From: an uncultured Lachnospiraceae bacterium | GTDB lineage: Bacteria > Bacillota > Clostridia > Lachnospirales > Lachnospiraceae | DNA: 50,772 bases | Assembly: GCA_910587895.1 (NCBI GenBank) | Contig: CAJUOE010000161.1 | Coordinates: 1-50,772, forward strand | Reading direction: 5' to 3' | In this document: positions 1 through 8,599 of the stretch, piece by piece | Layout: the number at the start of each line of letters is the position of its first letter | How positions within the stretch are numbered: position 1 is the stretch's first letter | Notes under the pieces: model-generated | What the model was told of the DNA's origin: nothing | What the model saw: the letters and a program-made list of their open reading frames with translations, nothing else | Databases searched by the model: none | Program-made: the position numbers and the translations under genes

Positions 1-1156
1 CATCTTCATTGCCTTCCACCGTAAAACAAATCCCGTCCTGTGTTTCCTTAAAACCATTCACACTTGTACCCGGCACTGACTCATAGACAAACATTCCGTC
101 GTAACTGCCATTATAGGGCCATCGGTTCTCGTCATAGAACTGGAAGAAATTACGGTAGGGACTGTCCGCTGATACGTAAGCTCCGGTTGCATAGCCTACC
201 TCCTGCTCGTAAATCAGTTCTTTGTCAAGCCATTTGTTGAAAGAACCGCAATGGTTGAATACGCCGTCCAAAATCACGCGCATTCCACGCCTGTGCGCCT
301 CTTCCACAAGTTTTGCAAACAAGGCGTTGCTTGCCTCCAGGTTCCTGTGGTCAGATACGCGCTTAATATATCTGGTGGCCTGCGTATTATCTGTCTGTCC
401 GGAGGATAAGAGCAATCCGCCGTCCTCCTCAATCACACCGTAATGCGGGTCTATATAATCATAATCCTGAATATCATATTTATGGTTGGACGGCGAGACA
501 AACAGGGGATTAAAATATAAGACCTCCACGCCCAGATCCTGAAGATAATCCAGTTTCTGCATCACGCCTGCCAAGTCTCCGCCATAAAACTCTCCCACAC
601 CGAAATTTGCCGGACACTTATCCCAGTCTTTCACCTGCTGGCTGTATACCTGGATATAATAATATTCATTCGTCAACACATCATTCGACGGGTCGCCATT
701 GCAAAAACGATCCACCAAAATCTGATACATCACGGCGCCTTTCGCCCAGTTCGGCGTGGAAAATCCGGGAACCATCACAAAATCATACTCGTGCCGAATC
801 TCCGGCGTTACACCCATCCTGTCATAAAAACAATGAAGCATACCTGTGGCTACCTCAAAATAGTAATGATACGGTTCCTCACCAAGCTGTACTTCCATCT
901 GATAATAATCAAAGGGACCTTCCGTCTCTTCTTTGCGCATGGGAATCTTTTTCTCCCCGCCGCACAGCCAGACGATATCCACATTATCCTTATACGTGCG
1001 GAACCTGATTGTCACCACGTCATTGACATCCGGTTCCGGAGGATTGCGGTAATCCCTGGTTCCATCGGAAAACAGTGCATGTTTACGCAGTATTGGCCGC
1101 ATCAGCATCATATACTGCTGTTTTTGGCTTAATTCATAGATTGAATACTCTTTCAT
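1..1156 (-). CDS. GH13 alpha-amylase-family enzyme (cyclomaltodextrinase/neopullulanase-like), 3' end outside window
   Basis: Predicted to hydrolyse alpha-1,4/1,6 glucans or cyclodextrins. About 385 residues are visible, and the rest, including the catalytic Asp and Glu regions, lies beyond the left edge. The first ~125 residues form a beta-rich N-terminal domain of the kind found in neopullulanases (strand motifs around 'VTIRFRTYKDNVDIVW'). The TIM barrel then begins with 'YQILVDRFCNGDPSND' and contains conserved region I, 'DGVFNHCG'. 'YFNPLFVSPSNHKYD' is also typical of GH13 subfamily 20. The start at 1156 is set by GAAAGGAAG about 8 nt upstream. No signal peptide is seen, so the enzyme is probably cytoplasmic and acts on imported oligosaccharides. 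It follows the ftsH terminator, so it should be transcribed separately. Family is confident; exact substrate is not. Confidence 0.88.
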   Translation of the reverse strand, partial: MKEYSIYELSQKQQYMMLMRPILRKHALFSDGTRDYRNPPEPDVNDVVTIRFRTYKDNVDIVWLCGGEKKIPMRKEETEGPFDYYQMEVQLGEEPYHYYFEVATGMLHCFYDRMGVTPEIRHEYDFVMVPGFSTPNWAKGAVMYQILVDRFCNGDPSNDVLTNEYYYIQVYSQQVKDWDKCPANFGVGEFYGGDLAGVMQKLDYLQDLGVEVLYFNPLFVSPSNHKYDIQDYDYIDPHYGVIEEDGGLLLSSGQTDNTQATRYIKRVSDHRNLEASNALFAKLVEEAHRRGMRVILDGVFNHCGSFNKWLDKELIYEQEVGYATGAYVSADSPYRNFFQFYDENRWPYNGSYDGMFVYESVPGTSVNGFKETQDGICFTVEGNED

Positions 1157-1252
1157 AATGGCATCTTCCTTTCGTTCAGGTGCTCATAATTGTCTCATAT
1201 CACAAAAAATCACTATTTTTACCACTTCACAATACATGACCTTTTATGATAT

Positions 1253-1282
1253 AAAAAAGGCAGCTTCACAAGCTGCCTTTTT
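1253..1282 (-). terminator. Rho-independent terminator after ftsH (works in both orientations)
   Basis: An 8-bp stem GGCAGCTT/AAGCTGCC (1259-1266 and 1270-1277) with a 3-nt loop is flanked by A6 on the left and T5 on the right, so a U-tract is present on either strand. On the minus strand it lies about 190 nt after the ftsH stop. The 317-bp gap 1157-1473 otherwise holds only AT-rich DNA, one weak inverted repeat TATTGGGG/CCCCAATA (1329-1336, 1368-1375), and no convincing promoter for the GH13 gene. Confidence 0.85.
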
Positions 1283-1473
1283 AGGAGAAGGTATTTTTAC
1301 TATGGGGTGTAGCAAAAATTATATAATGTATTGGGGGGTTTTTACAGTAATTATAGTACCATAGAATCCCCAATAAGTGTGCACAAACTTCACAAAAAAA
1401 GCAATTTGTTTTTGTATATTTTGTACAGTCTATTTTTTCGACCGTTTATTTTTTCATGGCAAAATCTTACAAA

Positions 1474-3312
1474 TCATCCTTCAAACAACGCCTCAAACTC
1501 ATCTCTGCTAATCTTTTCTTTCTCCAGCAAAAGATCCGCGCATTTATGAAGAATCGTCTCATGCTCCGTCAGAATGTCTTTCGATTTCCGGTAACATTCG
1601 TCGATTATTCGCTTAATTTCCTTATCAATTGTGCCCGCTACATTCTCGCCATATCCTCTGGTATGCGCCAAATCCCTTCCTATAAATACTTCATCGTCAT
1701 TATTATCGTAATTGATGAGACCTACATGCTCAGACATTCCATATTTTGTCACCATCGCTTTTGCCAGGTCAGTGGCCTGCTTGATATCCTGGGAAGCACC
1801 TGTAGTGATATCATCAAATATCATTTCCTCTGCCACTCTGCCGCCGAGGTCCACAACAATCTCCTGCAACATCCTGCCTTTGGTGTTGAACATCTCATCA
1901 CGCTCCGGCAGCGGCATCGTATATCCCGCCGCTCCCACACCAGTCGGGATAATAGACACGGAATAAACCGGCCCTACATCGGGCAGCACATGGAACAGAA
2001 TGGCATGGCCCGCCTCATGGTATGCCGTAATGCGTTTCTCTTTCTCCGTAATTATGCGGCTCTTCTTCTCAGAGCCGATCCCCACCTTCACAAAAGATTT
2101 GCGGATATCGCTCTGGATAATATAGGCCCGATCCTCCTTGGCAGCCACAATCGCCGCCTCGTTCAGAAGATTTTCCAAATCTGCGCCGGTAAAGCCTGCC
2201 GTCGTCTGGGCAACCTGTTTCAAATCCACATCATCCCCCAGAGGCTTATTTTTGGCATGAACGTTTAAAATCTCTTCCCTTCCGCCAATATCCGGCCTTC
2301 CCACGTGTACTTTGCGGTCAAAACGACCCGGACGCATAATCGCGGGATCCAGGATATCCACACGGTTCGTAGCCGCCATCACGATAATTCCCTCGTTGAC
2401 GCCAAACCCGTCCATCTCCACCAATAACTGGTTCAGGGTCTGCTCACGCTCATCATGGCCGCCGCCCATACCGGTTCCACGCCTTCTGGCTACCGCGTCA
2501 ATCTCATCAATAAACACGATACAGGGGGCGTTTTTCTTCGCCTCCTCAAATAAGTCACGGACACGGGAAGCTCCCACGCCGACAAACATTTCCACAAAAT
2601 CAGAACCGGAAATGCTAAAGAAAGGAACGCCCGCCTCTCCGGCAACCGCCTTGGCAAGAAGCGTCTTACCCGTTCCCGGAGGTCCAACCAGAAGAACGCC
2701 CTTGGGAATCCTTGCGCCAAGTTTCGTATACTTCCTGGGCGCACGCAGAAAATCCACCAGCTCTTCCAGCTCTTCTTTTTCCTCCTTCAGTCCCGCCACA
2801 TTCGCAAAATTGATTTTCTTATTCTCATCCGTTGTCATCTTGGCGCGGCTCTTGCCAAAATTCATCATCTTGCCTCCGCCGCCGGACGAGGCTGCCGCAT
2901 GGTTTGTCATCATAATATAGAAAACAAACAGCACGCCAAACAGAATCAACGTAGGAAGCAGCGATATCAGCCAGTTTTCCTCCGGCATCTCCTGCACAAC
3001 ATAATCCCTGAACTCATAGGACTTCATCGTCTCCTGCAAGGCATTGATATCCGACACATACAGTGTCCTGGACGCGTTTTTGGCGTTTGCCCTCACAGTC
3101 ACGCTCGCCTCTCCGCTTGGCACTTCCCGATTCTGGGAAATAACAACGGACACCACATTTTCATTCTCCAAATCCTGCTCAAACTGTCCATACGTATAGA
3201 CAGAATTTTGTCCAAAACCAGACGAATTATCCCGTAAAATCCAGAGCAGCGCCAAAATGATAATCACCGCAATATACACGCCGAATGCCCGGTAACGTTT
3301 TTGATTATTCAT
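1474..3312 (-). CDS. ftsH: ATP-dependent zinc metalloprotease FtsH
   Basis: Membrane-anchored AAA+ protease that degrades misfolded or regulatory membrane and cytosolic proteins as a hexamer. The 612 residues show a first membrane segment at ~10-26, an extracytoplasmic region, a second membrane segment at ~114-136, then the AAA module. Walker A GPPGTGKT is at 210-217, Walker B IVFIDEID at 265-272, and the second region of homology is around 'MAATNRVDILDPAIMRPGRFDR'. The M41 zinc site HEAGH is at 432-436, and the third ligand Asp lies in 'TTGASQDIKQATD'. Length is normal for the family. It follows hpt by 26 nt, so tilS-hpt-ftsH is probably one operon, the order known from Bacillus and clostridia. 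The start is preceded by AAAGGAGA. Confidence 0.97.
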   Translation of the reverse strand: MNNQKRYRAFGVYIAVIIILALLWILRDNSSGFGQNSVYTYGQFEQDLENENVVSVVISQNREVPSGEASVTVRANAKNASRTLYVSDINALQETMKSYEFRDYVVQEMPEENWLISLLPTLILFGVLFVFYIMMTNHAAASSGGGGKMMNFGKSRAKMTTDENKKINFANVAGLKEEKEELEELVDFLRAPRKYTKLGARIPKGVLLVGPPGTGKTLLAKAVAGEAGVPFFSISGSDFVEMFVGVGASRVRDLFEEAKKNAPCIVFIDEIDAVARRRGTGMGGGHDEREQTLNQLLVEMDGFGVNEGIIVMAATNRVDILDPAIMRPGRFDRKVHVGRPDIGGREEILNVHAKNKPLGDDVDLKQVAQTTAGFTGADLENLLNEAAIVAAKEDRAYIIQSDIRKSFVKVGIGSEKKSRIITEKEKRITAYHEAGHAILFHVLPDVGPVYSVSIIPTGVGAAGYTMPLPERDEMFNTKGRMLQEIVVDLGGRVAEEMIFDDITTGASQDIKQATDLAKAMVTKYGMSEHVGLINYDNNDDEVFIGRDLAHTRGYGENVAGTIDKEIKRIIDECYRKSKDILTEHETILHKCADLLLEKEKISRDEFEALFEG

Positions 3313-3338
3313 CGCCTATTCTTTATCTCCTTTCTATT

Positions 3339-3866
3339 CTAAGCATCCAATTCCACAACCCCGATATAAGGAAGGTTGCGGTAATGCTGCATATAATCAA
3401 GACCATATCCCACAACAAACTCATCCGGTATCTCAAACCCGGTATAGTCCACATGCACGTCTGTCACCCGACGCTCGGGTTTATCCAGCAATGTGCAAAG
3501 ATGCAGGCTTTTCGGTTTCCTGCTTTTCAAATTGTCCAGCAGATAGCTCAACGTTCTGCCGGAATCTACGATATCTTCCACCACCAGCACATGTTTCCCT
3601 TCGATGGCCTCATCCAGATCCTTGATTACTTTCACAACGCCGCTCGACTTCGTTCCGTCCCCATAACTGGAAACCGACATGAAATCAATGGAAACTGGAA
3701 CGGTCAGACGTTTTGCAAGTTCACACGTAAAAAACACGCCGCCTTTGAGGACACTCACCAGATGAACCGGCTCTCTCTGGTAAAACTCACTGATGTCTTT
3801 CGCCATCTGAAGGATCCTTTTTTCTATCTCTTCTTCTGAAATCAGGACACGGATCTTCTCACTCAT
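3339..3866 (-). CDS. hpt: Hypoxanthine phosphoribosyltransferase
   Basis: Purine salvage enzyme making IMP (and probably GMP) from the base and PRPP. The PRPP-binding loop is visible as 'VLVVEDIVDSGRTLSYLL', and the family motif 'VSVLKGGVFFTCELAKRL' lies near the N-terminus. It is 175 residues with the start used here. A longer in-frame start exists at 3881, but GGAGGAA sits about 8 nt before the ATG at 3866, giving a protein beginning MSEKIR as in homologues. The ATG overlaps the tilS stop by 8 nt (ATGAGTGA), so the two are probably translationally coupled. In Bacillus, TilS and HprT also regulate ftsH; nothing here tests that. Confidence 0.95.
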   Translation of the reverse strand: MSEKIRVLISEEEIEKRILQMAKDISEFYQREPVHLVSVLKGGVFFTCELAKRLTVPVSIDFMSVSSYGDGTKSSGVVKVIKDLDEAIEGKHVLVVEDIVDSGRTLSYLLDNLKSRKPKSLHLCTLLDKPERRVTDVHVDYTGFEIPDEFVVGYGLDYMQHYRNLPYIGVVELDA

Positions 3867-5250
3867 CTTTTCTTCCTCCATCTATTCGTATCTCTAAAAT
3901 TCTTTTGGTATGTTCCGTTACTTTGATATCCTCACTGATGCGGTAACCAATTACCCAGAGGATATGCGCATCATCTGCCAACAGCAAAATACAATCCCTT
4001 CTATATTCCGGTATTTTCTCATCGACAAAGTATTTTTTCAGCTTTTTCCTGCTCCCCTTCGCATCAATCACCAGATAATCATGCTCCTGGCGTGTTCTCA
4101 ATCGCGTAGTACCCTTTATTTTATCATAGTCAAACCATTTCGTATACATTTTTTTGGGAATTTCTTCATTTTGAGGAAATTTATCCAATAACCGCGTGTG
4201 TATTTCATACCCATAGGACGGTAAATTCAGGCTGCACCCGACAGAAAGTTCCCGGCAAAATGGCTGCGCCTGCGATTTATCACTTCCTCTTTGCAGCAAA
4301 ATCCCTTCATAAGTCCGCCGCGCCCGGATTCCATACGGAAGTTCCAGAATCCTTCCATTCTGACGCGCAAATAATTCCAAAAGCTGCTGCACATGAACAC
4401 TGGAAATGTCTTTGCTGTTTTTTGCCGCCTCTGCCAGCGAGCCAAGCAGCGTCTCTTTCTGGATCATCACAGGCTCTAAAAGCAGTCCCTGGGAGATGTG
4501 CATCCCATCCTCGCACACCCTGACATATTTTTCTGATGCACGCATCCTTAACTCCTGAATCAGCCCCACCGCTTCCGTCACAAATCCTGCCGTCTGATTC
4601 ATATGGGAAATGGCGTTTGCATTGACCTCCACAAGCAGGGGAAGTATCCTGTGGCGGATTTTATTTCTGGTATACTGAAGTTCTTCATTGGTCTTATCCA
4701 CGCAAAACTCCCGCCCCTCACCGGCAAGATACTCTTCAATTTCCTGACGGCTGGCACACAAAAGAGGTCGGATAATCTGTCCTCTGACCGGCAAAATCCC
4801 GCACAGTCCCTTAAGCCCCGTCCCCCTTGCCAGATGAAACAGCATCGTCTCTGCAGAGTCGTTCTGATTGTGCGCAACCGCAATCTTATTTGCGCCAAAC
4901 TCCTGCGCCGCCTCCCGAAACAGCCCATAGCGCAGCTTTCTTGCCGCCTCCTCCACAGACTGCCTCTTCTCCCTCGCATATGCGAGCGCCTGACAGTGGC
5001 AAACCTTACAGGGAATCTGATATTTCCTGCAAACCTCTTCCACAAACGCTGCGTCCTGAAGGCTCTCTTCCCCGCGTATGCCATGCTCGACATGAATGAC
5101 GCAAAGCGTAATTTGCAGTTCCTCCCTCAGTTCATGCAGCACGGACAAGAGACAGAGCGAGTCCGCTCCGCCCGACACGGCTGCCAGAATGCAGTCGTTC
5201 TTTTCTACCATATGATTCTCTTCTATAAAATTTCTTACTTTTTTCCTCAT
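3859..5250 (-). CDS. tilS: tRNA(Ile)-lysidine synthetase TilS
   Basis: Modifies C34 of the CAU anticodon of a minor tRNA-Ile to lysidine, changing its charging from Met to Ile. The N-type ATP pyrophosphatase P-loop SGGADS is at residues ~26-31. 'HVEHGIRGEESLQDA' and 'AVAHNQNDSAETMLFHLARGTGLKGL' are characteristic of the family. The C-terminal TilS domain is recognisable near 'LRTRQEHDYLVIDAKGSRKKLKKYFVDEKIP'. Its 463 residues are normal length. The ATG at 5250 is preceded by GGGAG. It lies 19 nt downstream of spoIIE, the same order as in Bacillus. Confidence 0.95.
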   Translation of the reverse strand: MRKKVRNFIEENHMVEKNDCILAAVSGGADSLCLLSVLHELREELQITLCVIHVEHGIRGEESLQDAAFVEEVCRKYQIPCKVCHCQALAYAREKRQSVEEAARKLRYGLFREAAQEFGANKIAVAHNQNDSAETMLFHLARGTGLKGLCGILPVRGQIIRPLLCASRQEIEEYLAGEGREFCVDKTNEELQYTRNKIRHRILPLLVEVNANAISHMNQTAGFVTEAVGLIQELRMRASEKYVRVCEDGMHISQGLLLEPVMIQKETLLGSLAEAAKNSKDISSVHVQQLLELFARQNGRILELPYGIRARRTYEGILLQRGSDKSQAQPFCRELSVGCSLNLPSYGYEIHTRLLDKFPQNEEIPKKMYTKWFDYDKIKGTTRLRTRQEHDYLVIDAKGSRKKLKKYFVDEKIPEYRRDCILLLADDAHILWVIGYRISEDIKVTEHTKRILEIRIDGGRKDE

Positions 5251-5269
5251 ACGTATCTCCCAGATTGTT

Positions 5270-7123
5270 TCATTTCTCCCAGATCCCGCTCACCAAAACT
5301 GTCATATCATCCGGAACCTTCCCGGCGGTAAACAGTAAAATCCGTTCCAATACCTGTTTTGCCATCTGTCCGGGATTGTTCGTCTCAATGGATTCCAATA
5401 TTTCGCAAATTGTGTCCTCCGGCATGGGCACTTTCAGGTAATCCAGCACCCCGTCCGTCAAAAGCACGACAAATTCCCCATCCTTCAACTGGCGGCTGGT
5501 CTTTTCAATCTCGATTTGATGAAAAATCCCCACCGGAAGATTCGCCGAAGAGATGCATTCCACCTCCTCTTTGTGCTTGATGAACGTCGCCGCCGCGCCA
5601 ATCTTATAAAATGAGCACATTCCTGTATATAAATCCATGGACGCCATATCCACCGTCGAAAAAATACCGTCCTCTCCCTGAATCACCATCGCGGAATTCA
5701 TCATGCGGATTGCCGTCTCTTTCTGAAATCCTGATTCCAGAAACTTCTCTATTAACTCTATCACCATTTCACTTTCCTTACAAGCATTGATTCCGGATCC
5801 CATACCGTCCGACAGCGCCATCACGCACTCGCCCCCCTCCAGATTCAGGAAGGAAAAACTGTCGCCCGATACCTGCGCATGATCCTTGGTGAGCCGTGCC
5901 ACTCCCTGTAACGTATGGAATAAGGTATCTTCTTCAAACGTAAGAAACGACTCGTCTTTTCCAATCAGGGTACGGGTATATTTTCCCGGAACCATGTCAC
6001 GCTTAAGCCCCTGGCTTGCCGCCTTTGCCAGCTCCTTTACCGGCACACAGTTCCCCCATTTTGACGCGACCCTGACCTGAAGGGACATCTTTCCATTCTG
6101 CCTCTGATAAAGATGGATTTCCCGCGTATGGATGCCGCGCTCTTTGAGGCGGTATTTGACTGCCGACACAAGCCGCGCTTCCTGCTGGCTGATGTCCCGG
6201 TACTCCCTCGCGCAGTCTTCCATAATATAAGCCATGGCGTCCAGCTGTTCCGCAATAATCCCCCGATTTTCCAACAGCCGGTTATACCAGGCGAGGTTGA
6301 GTTTGGCCTTTTCAAACACGCCGACGGCCTCCTCCACAATGCTGTCCGAATAGGGACAATAGCCCGCCAGCTCCCGGTGAACCTCCTCCTCTGCTGTTCC
6401 CCGCTTTTCAATGGAATGGAACAGGCGAAAGAAGAGTTCATACATCGGGCTTGTCTCCTCCTGCCAGCAGATGGCGCACTGTTCGCAGTCCATGCAGATT
6501 TTTCCAGTCAGCTCCTGCTGCATCTTGCCCATCTCTTCCGGCTCAAAATTCCCCTTAAAACGCTCCATATGGGAAAATATCTGGGACAGGCCGCTGAAGG
6601 ATTTCGCGTATGTCTGTAGTTTCTCCCCATGTTCCGGCGTTCTTGGCTCGGCATTATTCTTCCAGTTAAGCGGCGAAAGGCGATCCTCCAGTATCCGATG
6701 CAGCAGCGGAGAGAGGAGCACCACTATGGCGGATACCAATATGGATTCCATGACCCCCATCCAGACGACGCTGCGGTGCCCGACCTGCAGCACTTCCCCG
6801 GCAGCCGTTAGCAGCAGGACGCTGACGCCCGCAGCCGCAGCCCCGACATAAGTACGGCAGCTCTTATACGCCCATTCCACCAGCTTCACCACCACTCCAG
6901 TAACCAGCATTACCATCGTATACTTTGCCATTGCCTGCACCGGAATGAACAGGGCCATGCCAAAAATACTGAATACCAAAAGCAGCGTCCGGTTTACTTC
7001 CTCCATATATGCCGCGGCAAAAAACCCGGGAATCAGCGGATAGCACCCTGCAAATTCCAGTTTCGCCACGACTACTGCCAAAATATACAGTACAAGTTCT
7101 TTCCATTTTGATTTGTTCATCAT
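5270..7123 (-). CDS. spoIIE: Stage II sporulation protein E (PP2C phosphatase)
   Basis: Membrane serine phosphatase of the septum that dephosphorylates SpoIIAA and so activates sigma-F in the forespore. The first ~150 residues contain several hydrophobic segments, fewer than the ten of B. subtilis; at about 617 residues the protein is shorter than the 827-residue Bacillus version. The central region is followed by a PP2C-type domain from ~400 with 'ALSDGMGSG', 'FSTVDMASMDLYTG' and 'VVLLTDGVLDYL', holding the metal-binding Asp residues. The start is ambiguous. AAGGAGG lies 5-8 nt before the ATG ATG at 7123/7120, but another ribosome-binding site precedes an in-frame ATG at 7150. I prefer 7123. 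See separate entries for the promoter and the repeat remnant over the leader. Confidence 0.94.
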   Translation of the reverse strand: MMNKSKWKELVLYILAVVVAKLEFAGCYPLIPGFFAAAYMEEVNRTLLLVFSIFGMALFIPVQAMAKYTMVMLVTGVVVKLVEWAYKSCRTYVGAAAAGVSVLLLTAAGEVLQVGHRSVVWMGVMESILVSAIVVLLSPLLHRILEDRLSPLNWKNNAEPRTPEHGEKLQTYAKSFSGLSQIFSHMERFKGNFEPEEMGKMQQELTGKICMDCEQCAICWQEETSPMYELFFRLFHSIEKRGTAEEEVHRELAGYCPYSDSIVEEAVGVFEKAKLNLAWYNRLLENRGIIAEQLDAMAYIMEDCAREYRDISQQEARLVSAVKYRLKERGIHTREIHLYQRQNGKMSLQVRVASKWGNCVPVKELAKAASQGLKRDMVPGKYTRTLIGKDESFLTFEEDTLFHTLQGVARLTKDHAQVSGDSFSFLNLEGGECVMALSDGMGSGINACKESEMVIELIEKFLESGFQKETAIRMMNSAMVIQGEDGIFSTVDMASMDLYTGMCSFYKIGAAATFIKHKEEVECISSANLPVGIFHQIEIEKTSRQLKDGEFVVLLTDGVLDYLKVPMPEDTICEILESIETNNPGQMAKQVLERILLFTAGKVPDDMTVLVSGIWEK

Positions 7124-7140
7124 TCCATCCTCCTTAATTT

Positions 7141-7175
7141 CGGAAGGCATTCCATAAATTCCTTCCTCCTGTCAC
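7141..7175 (-). repeat. Partial copy of the RBS-hairpin repeat over the spoIIE leader
   Basis: On the plus strand 7141-7154 matches the repeat at 15893-15931 exactly for 14 nt (CGGAAGGCATTCCA) and ends with the same CCTTCCTCCT. The internal AAATGC-hairpin segment is missing and six other bases take its place. On the transcript this gives GGAAGG pairing with CCTTCC around the first ribosome-binding site, so a spoIIE leader hairpin is possible. An 11-codon reading frame (7155-7120) ends in TGA overlapping the likely spoIIE start. Confidence 0.6.
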
Positions 7176-7193
7176 TATATACGTGCAGGAGTT

Positions 7194-7226
7194 ATTATAA
7201 AAAGAGGATTTTAAAATGTTTGTCAA
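7194..7226 (-). promoter_or_regulatory. spoIIE promoter, sigma-A boxes with 21-bp spacing and Spo0A-like site
   Basis: The minus strand shows TTGACA (7226-7221) and TATAAT (7199-7194) separated by 21 bp instead of 17. Both hexamers match consensus exactly. The -35 is embedded in TTTGACA, one base from the inverted 0A-box TTCGACA. B. subtilis spoIIE and spoIIG are known to use sigma-A promoters with 21-22 bp spacing that need Spo0A-phosphate. Assignment by analogy. Confidence 0.7.
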
Positions 7227-7256
7227 ATCGGGTACGGGTATGGGAAAACTTTTAGA

Positions 7257-7302
7257 CAAAAAGCCCCTTAAAATCGCTGCTTATGGCGATTCTAAGGGGT
7301 TT
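7257..7302 (-). terminator. Rho-independent terminator between spoIIE and divIC
   Basis: A stem of about 17 bp with one mismatch (7261-7277 with 7286-7302, AAGCCCCTTA.../...TAAGGGGTTT) and an 8-nt loop is followed on the minus strand by CTTTTTG. It lies after the divIC stop and before the spoIIE promoter, so it ends the hup-to-divIC transcript. Confidence 0.9.
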
Positions 7303-7352
7303 AAGCTTTTCAGGATATTCATCTATACTGTAAGGAAACCGCTCTTATGTAT

Positions 7353-7700
7353 CTAATCCGCCTTCTCTTTCTCCTTGAAAATAATCTCATTGGGATGGAC
7401 AAGGCCCAGCTTGCTCTTGGCTTCCTGCTCTACGTATTCATCGGACTTCACATAGTCCTCGTACTCTTTGAGCTCAGTCTGGCGCTGCTGCTCAGATTCC
7501 AGCTGCGTCTTAAGCTCCTGCTCCCTTGCCTGGTAAGTCTGGTTCCTGTTATACAGGGATATAATCTGTACTGACATCACGCCCAGCAACATGAATGAGA
7601 TTAACACGATGCACAACACTGCGGATTTATTCTGTTTTTTCTTTCTTCTCATGCGTGTTCTCTGCGCGCCTGCTCTTCTTGCCTCACTTCGTTTTTCCAT
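7353..7700 (-). CDS. divIC: Septum formation initiator DivIC/FtsB family
   Basis: Bitopic division protein that works with FtsL and DivIB at the septum. The 115-residue protein has a basic cytoplasmic N-terminus (residues 1-27, rich in Arg/Lys), one membrane segment ~28-50, and an extracytoplasmic coiled coil (~52-90, 'YQAREQELKTQLESEQQRQTELKEYE'). It ends with the family motif 'YVEQEAKSKLGLVHPNEIIF'. It follows yabQ by 47 nt in the conserved yabP-yabQ-divIC order and ends before a strong terminator. Confidence 0.92.
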   Translation of the reverse strand: MEKRSEARRAGAQRTRMRRKKKQNKSAVLCIVLISFMLLGVMSVQIISLYNRNQTYQAREQELKTQLESEQQRQTELKEYEDYVKSDEYVEQEAKSKLGLVHPNEIIFKEKEKAD

Positions 7701-7747
7701 CTACGATTGTTTCCCTTCCATTTTACATCTCCTGCTGATACCACAGA

Positions 7748-8221
7748 TTAAAATTTACATAGTACCATTCTAACCATTTTGCACAGTTTTTTCAATTGTT
7801 TTTTAAGAAACCGGAAAAATTTTTTTATCTTTTTACCGACAAAACCAAACGGCCGTCGTAAAATACGGGATGTCCATACAAACGGCCTGCTTAAAACGAA
7901 CAACAGTTTTTCCAGCAAAAATACGCTTACCGTCACAAACCGGGCGCTGAGTAAAAGATTATACAAAAGCATTCCTGTCAGAACTCCGCCAATCACGAAC
8001 CCCCGTATGTAACCGCTGTTTTCCCGATACAGCATCGCAAACAGCACGATTGCGCCGCAAATCCAGAAAATCAAGTCCTCCGCGCCCACCAGCCACATTT
8101 TATGGGGCAGAATCTTTCGCACAATCCGCAGCAGGTCATATACAAACAACAGGAACACTCCCGTCAGAAAAGCAGCCAGAAATACGTCTGTCTCCCTTAA
8201 AATTTCCGCGCTTACCTGCAT
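7748..8221 (-). CDS. yabQ: Spore cortex protein YabQ
   Basis: Membrane protein needed for spore cortex formation in Bacillus. The 157-residue sequence has hydrophobic segments near residues 10-30, 45-65 and 70-95 and a long basic C-terminal tail ('RRPFGFVGKKIKKFFRFLKKQLKKL'). The family signature 'FLAAFLTGVFLLFVYDLLRIVRKI' is clear at the N-terminus. Its ATG overlaps the yabP stop by one base (TAATG), implying translational coupling. Confidence 0.9.
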   Translation of the reverse strand: MQVSAEILRETDVFLAAFLTGVFLLFVYDLLRIVRKILPHKMWLVGAEDLIFWICGAIVLFAMLYRENSGYIRGFVIGGVLTGMLLYNLLLSARFVTVSVFLLEKLLFVLSRPFVWTSRILRRPFGFVGKKIKKFFRFLKKQLKKLCKMVRMVLCKF

Positions 8222-8517
8222 TACTTAAAAAGTCTTCCCAACAAGGATTCATTTTTTTTCGAGGCTGCTTTTACATCCGAATAGGTAAAGCTGTCTATCT
8301 TCCCTTCAATATCTATTTCTCCCTTTTCCAACGTCAGACGATTTACATGAAGGTCATTTCCTTTTATCATTAACATGCCCAGCTCTGTCTCAAGCAAAAT
8401 CTCCCCCACATCAAAGGAGAGTACATCTATGACGCCGTTTAACACTCCGCTTTTCCGGTTGGAAATCACAATCTTGTGGGTACTCCGGGTATTGCCCGTC
8501 CCCGCTCTCTCTTCCAT
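8221..8517 (-). CDS. yabP: Sporulation protein YabP
   Basis: Small outer-forespore protein acting with YabQ in cortex or coat assembly. About 98 residues with a YabP/YqfC-type beta-rich core: 'KIVISNRKSGVLNGVIDVLSFDVGEILLETELGMLMIKGNDLHVNRL'. AAGGAGG stands 7 nt before the ATG at 8517, so I prefer this over the in-frame ATG at 8535. It overlaps yabQ by one base and follows the S4-domain gene by 82 nt. Confidence 0.93.
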   Translation of the reverse strand: MEERAGTGNTRSTHKIVISNRKSGVLNGVIDVLSFDVGEILLETELGMLMIKGNDLHVNRLTLEKGEIDIEGKIDSFTYSDVKAASKKNESLLGRLFK

Positions 8518-8599
8518 CGAAAAACCTCCTTCCATCTCTTAAGGATCCAGTATGTCCTTTTTAAATATATGAAGGAGGTGTATATTTATTCCTGTTTCT

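Noticed and set aside
1338..1365. TATAAT on the minus strand as a promoter for the GH13 gene
   Set aside because: No -35 at proper spacing, and a strong terminator lies between it and the gene.
8540..8580. Possible sigma-E promoter (CATACT with an upstream CATATAT) before yabP
   Set aside because: yabP is sigma-E controlled in Bacillus, but here the spacing between the two boxes is about 10 nt, too short for the known consensus.
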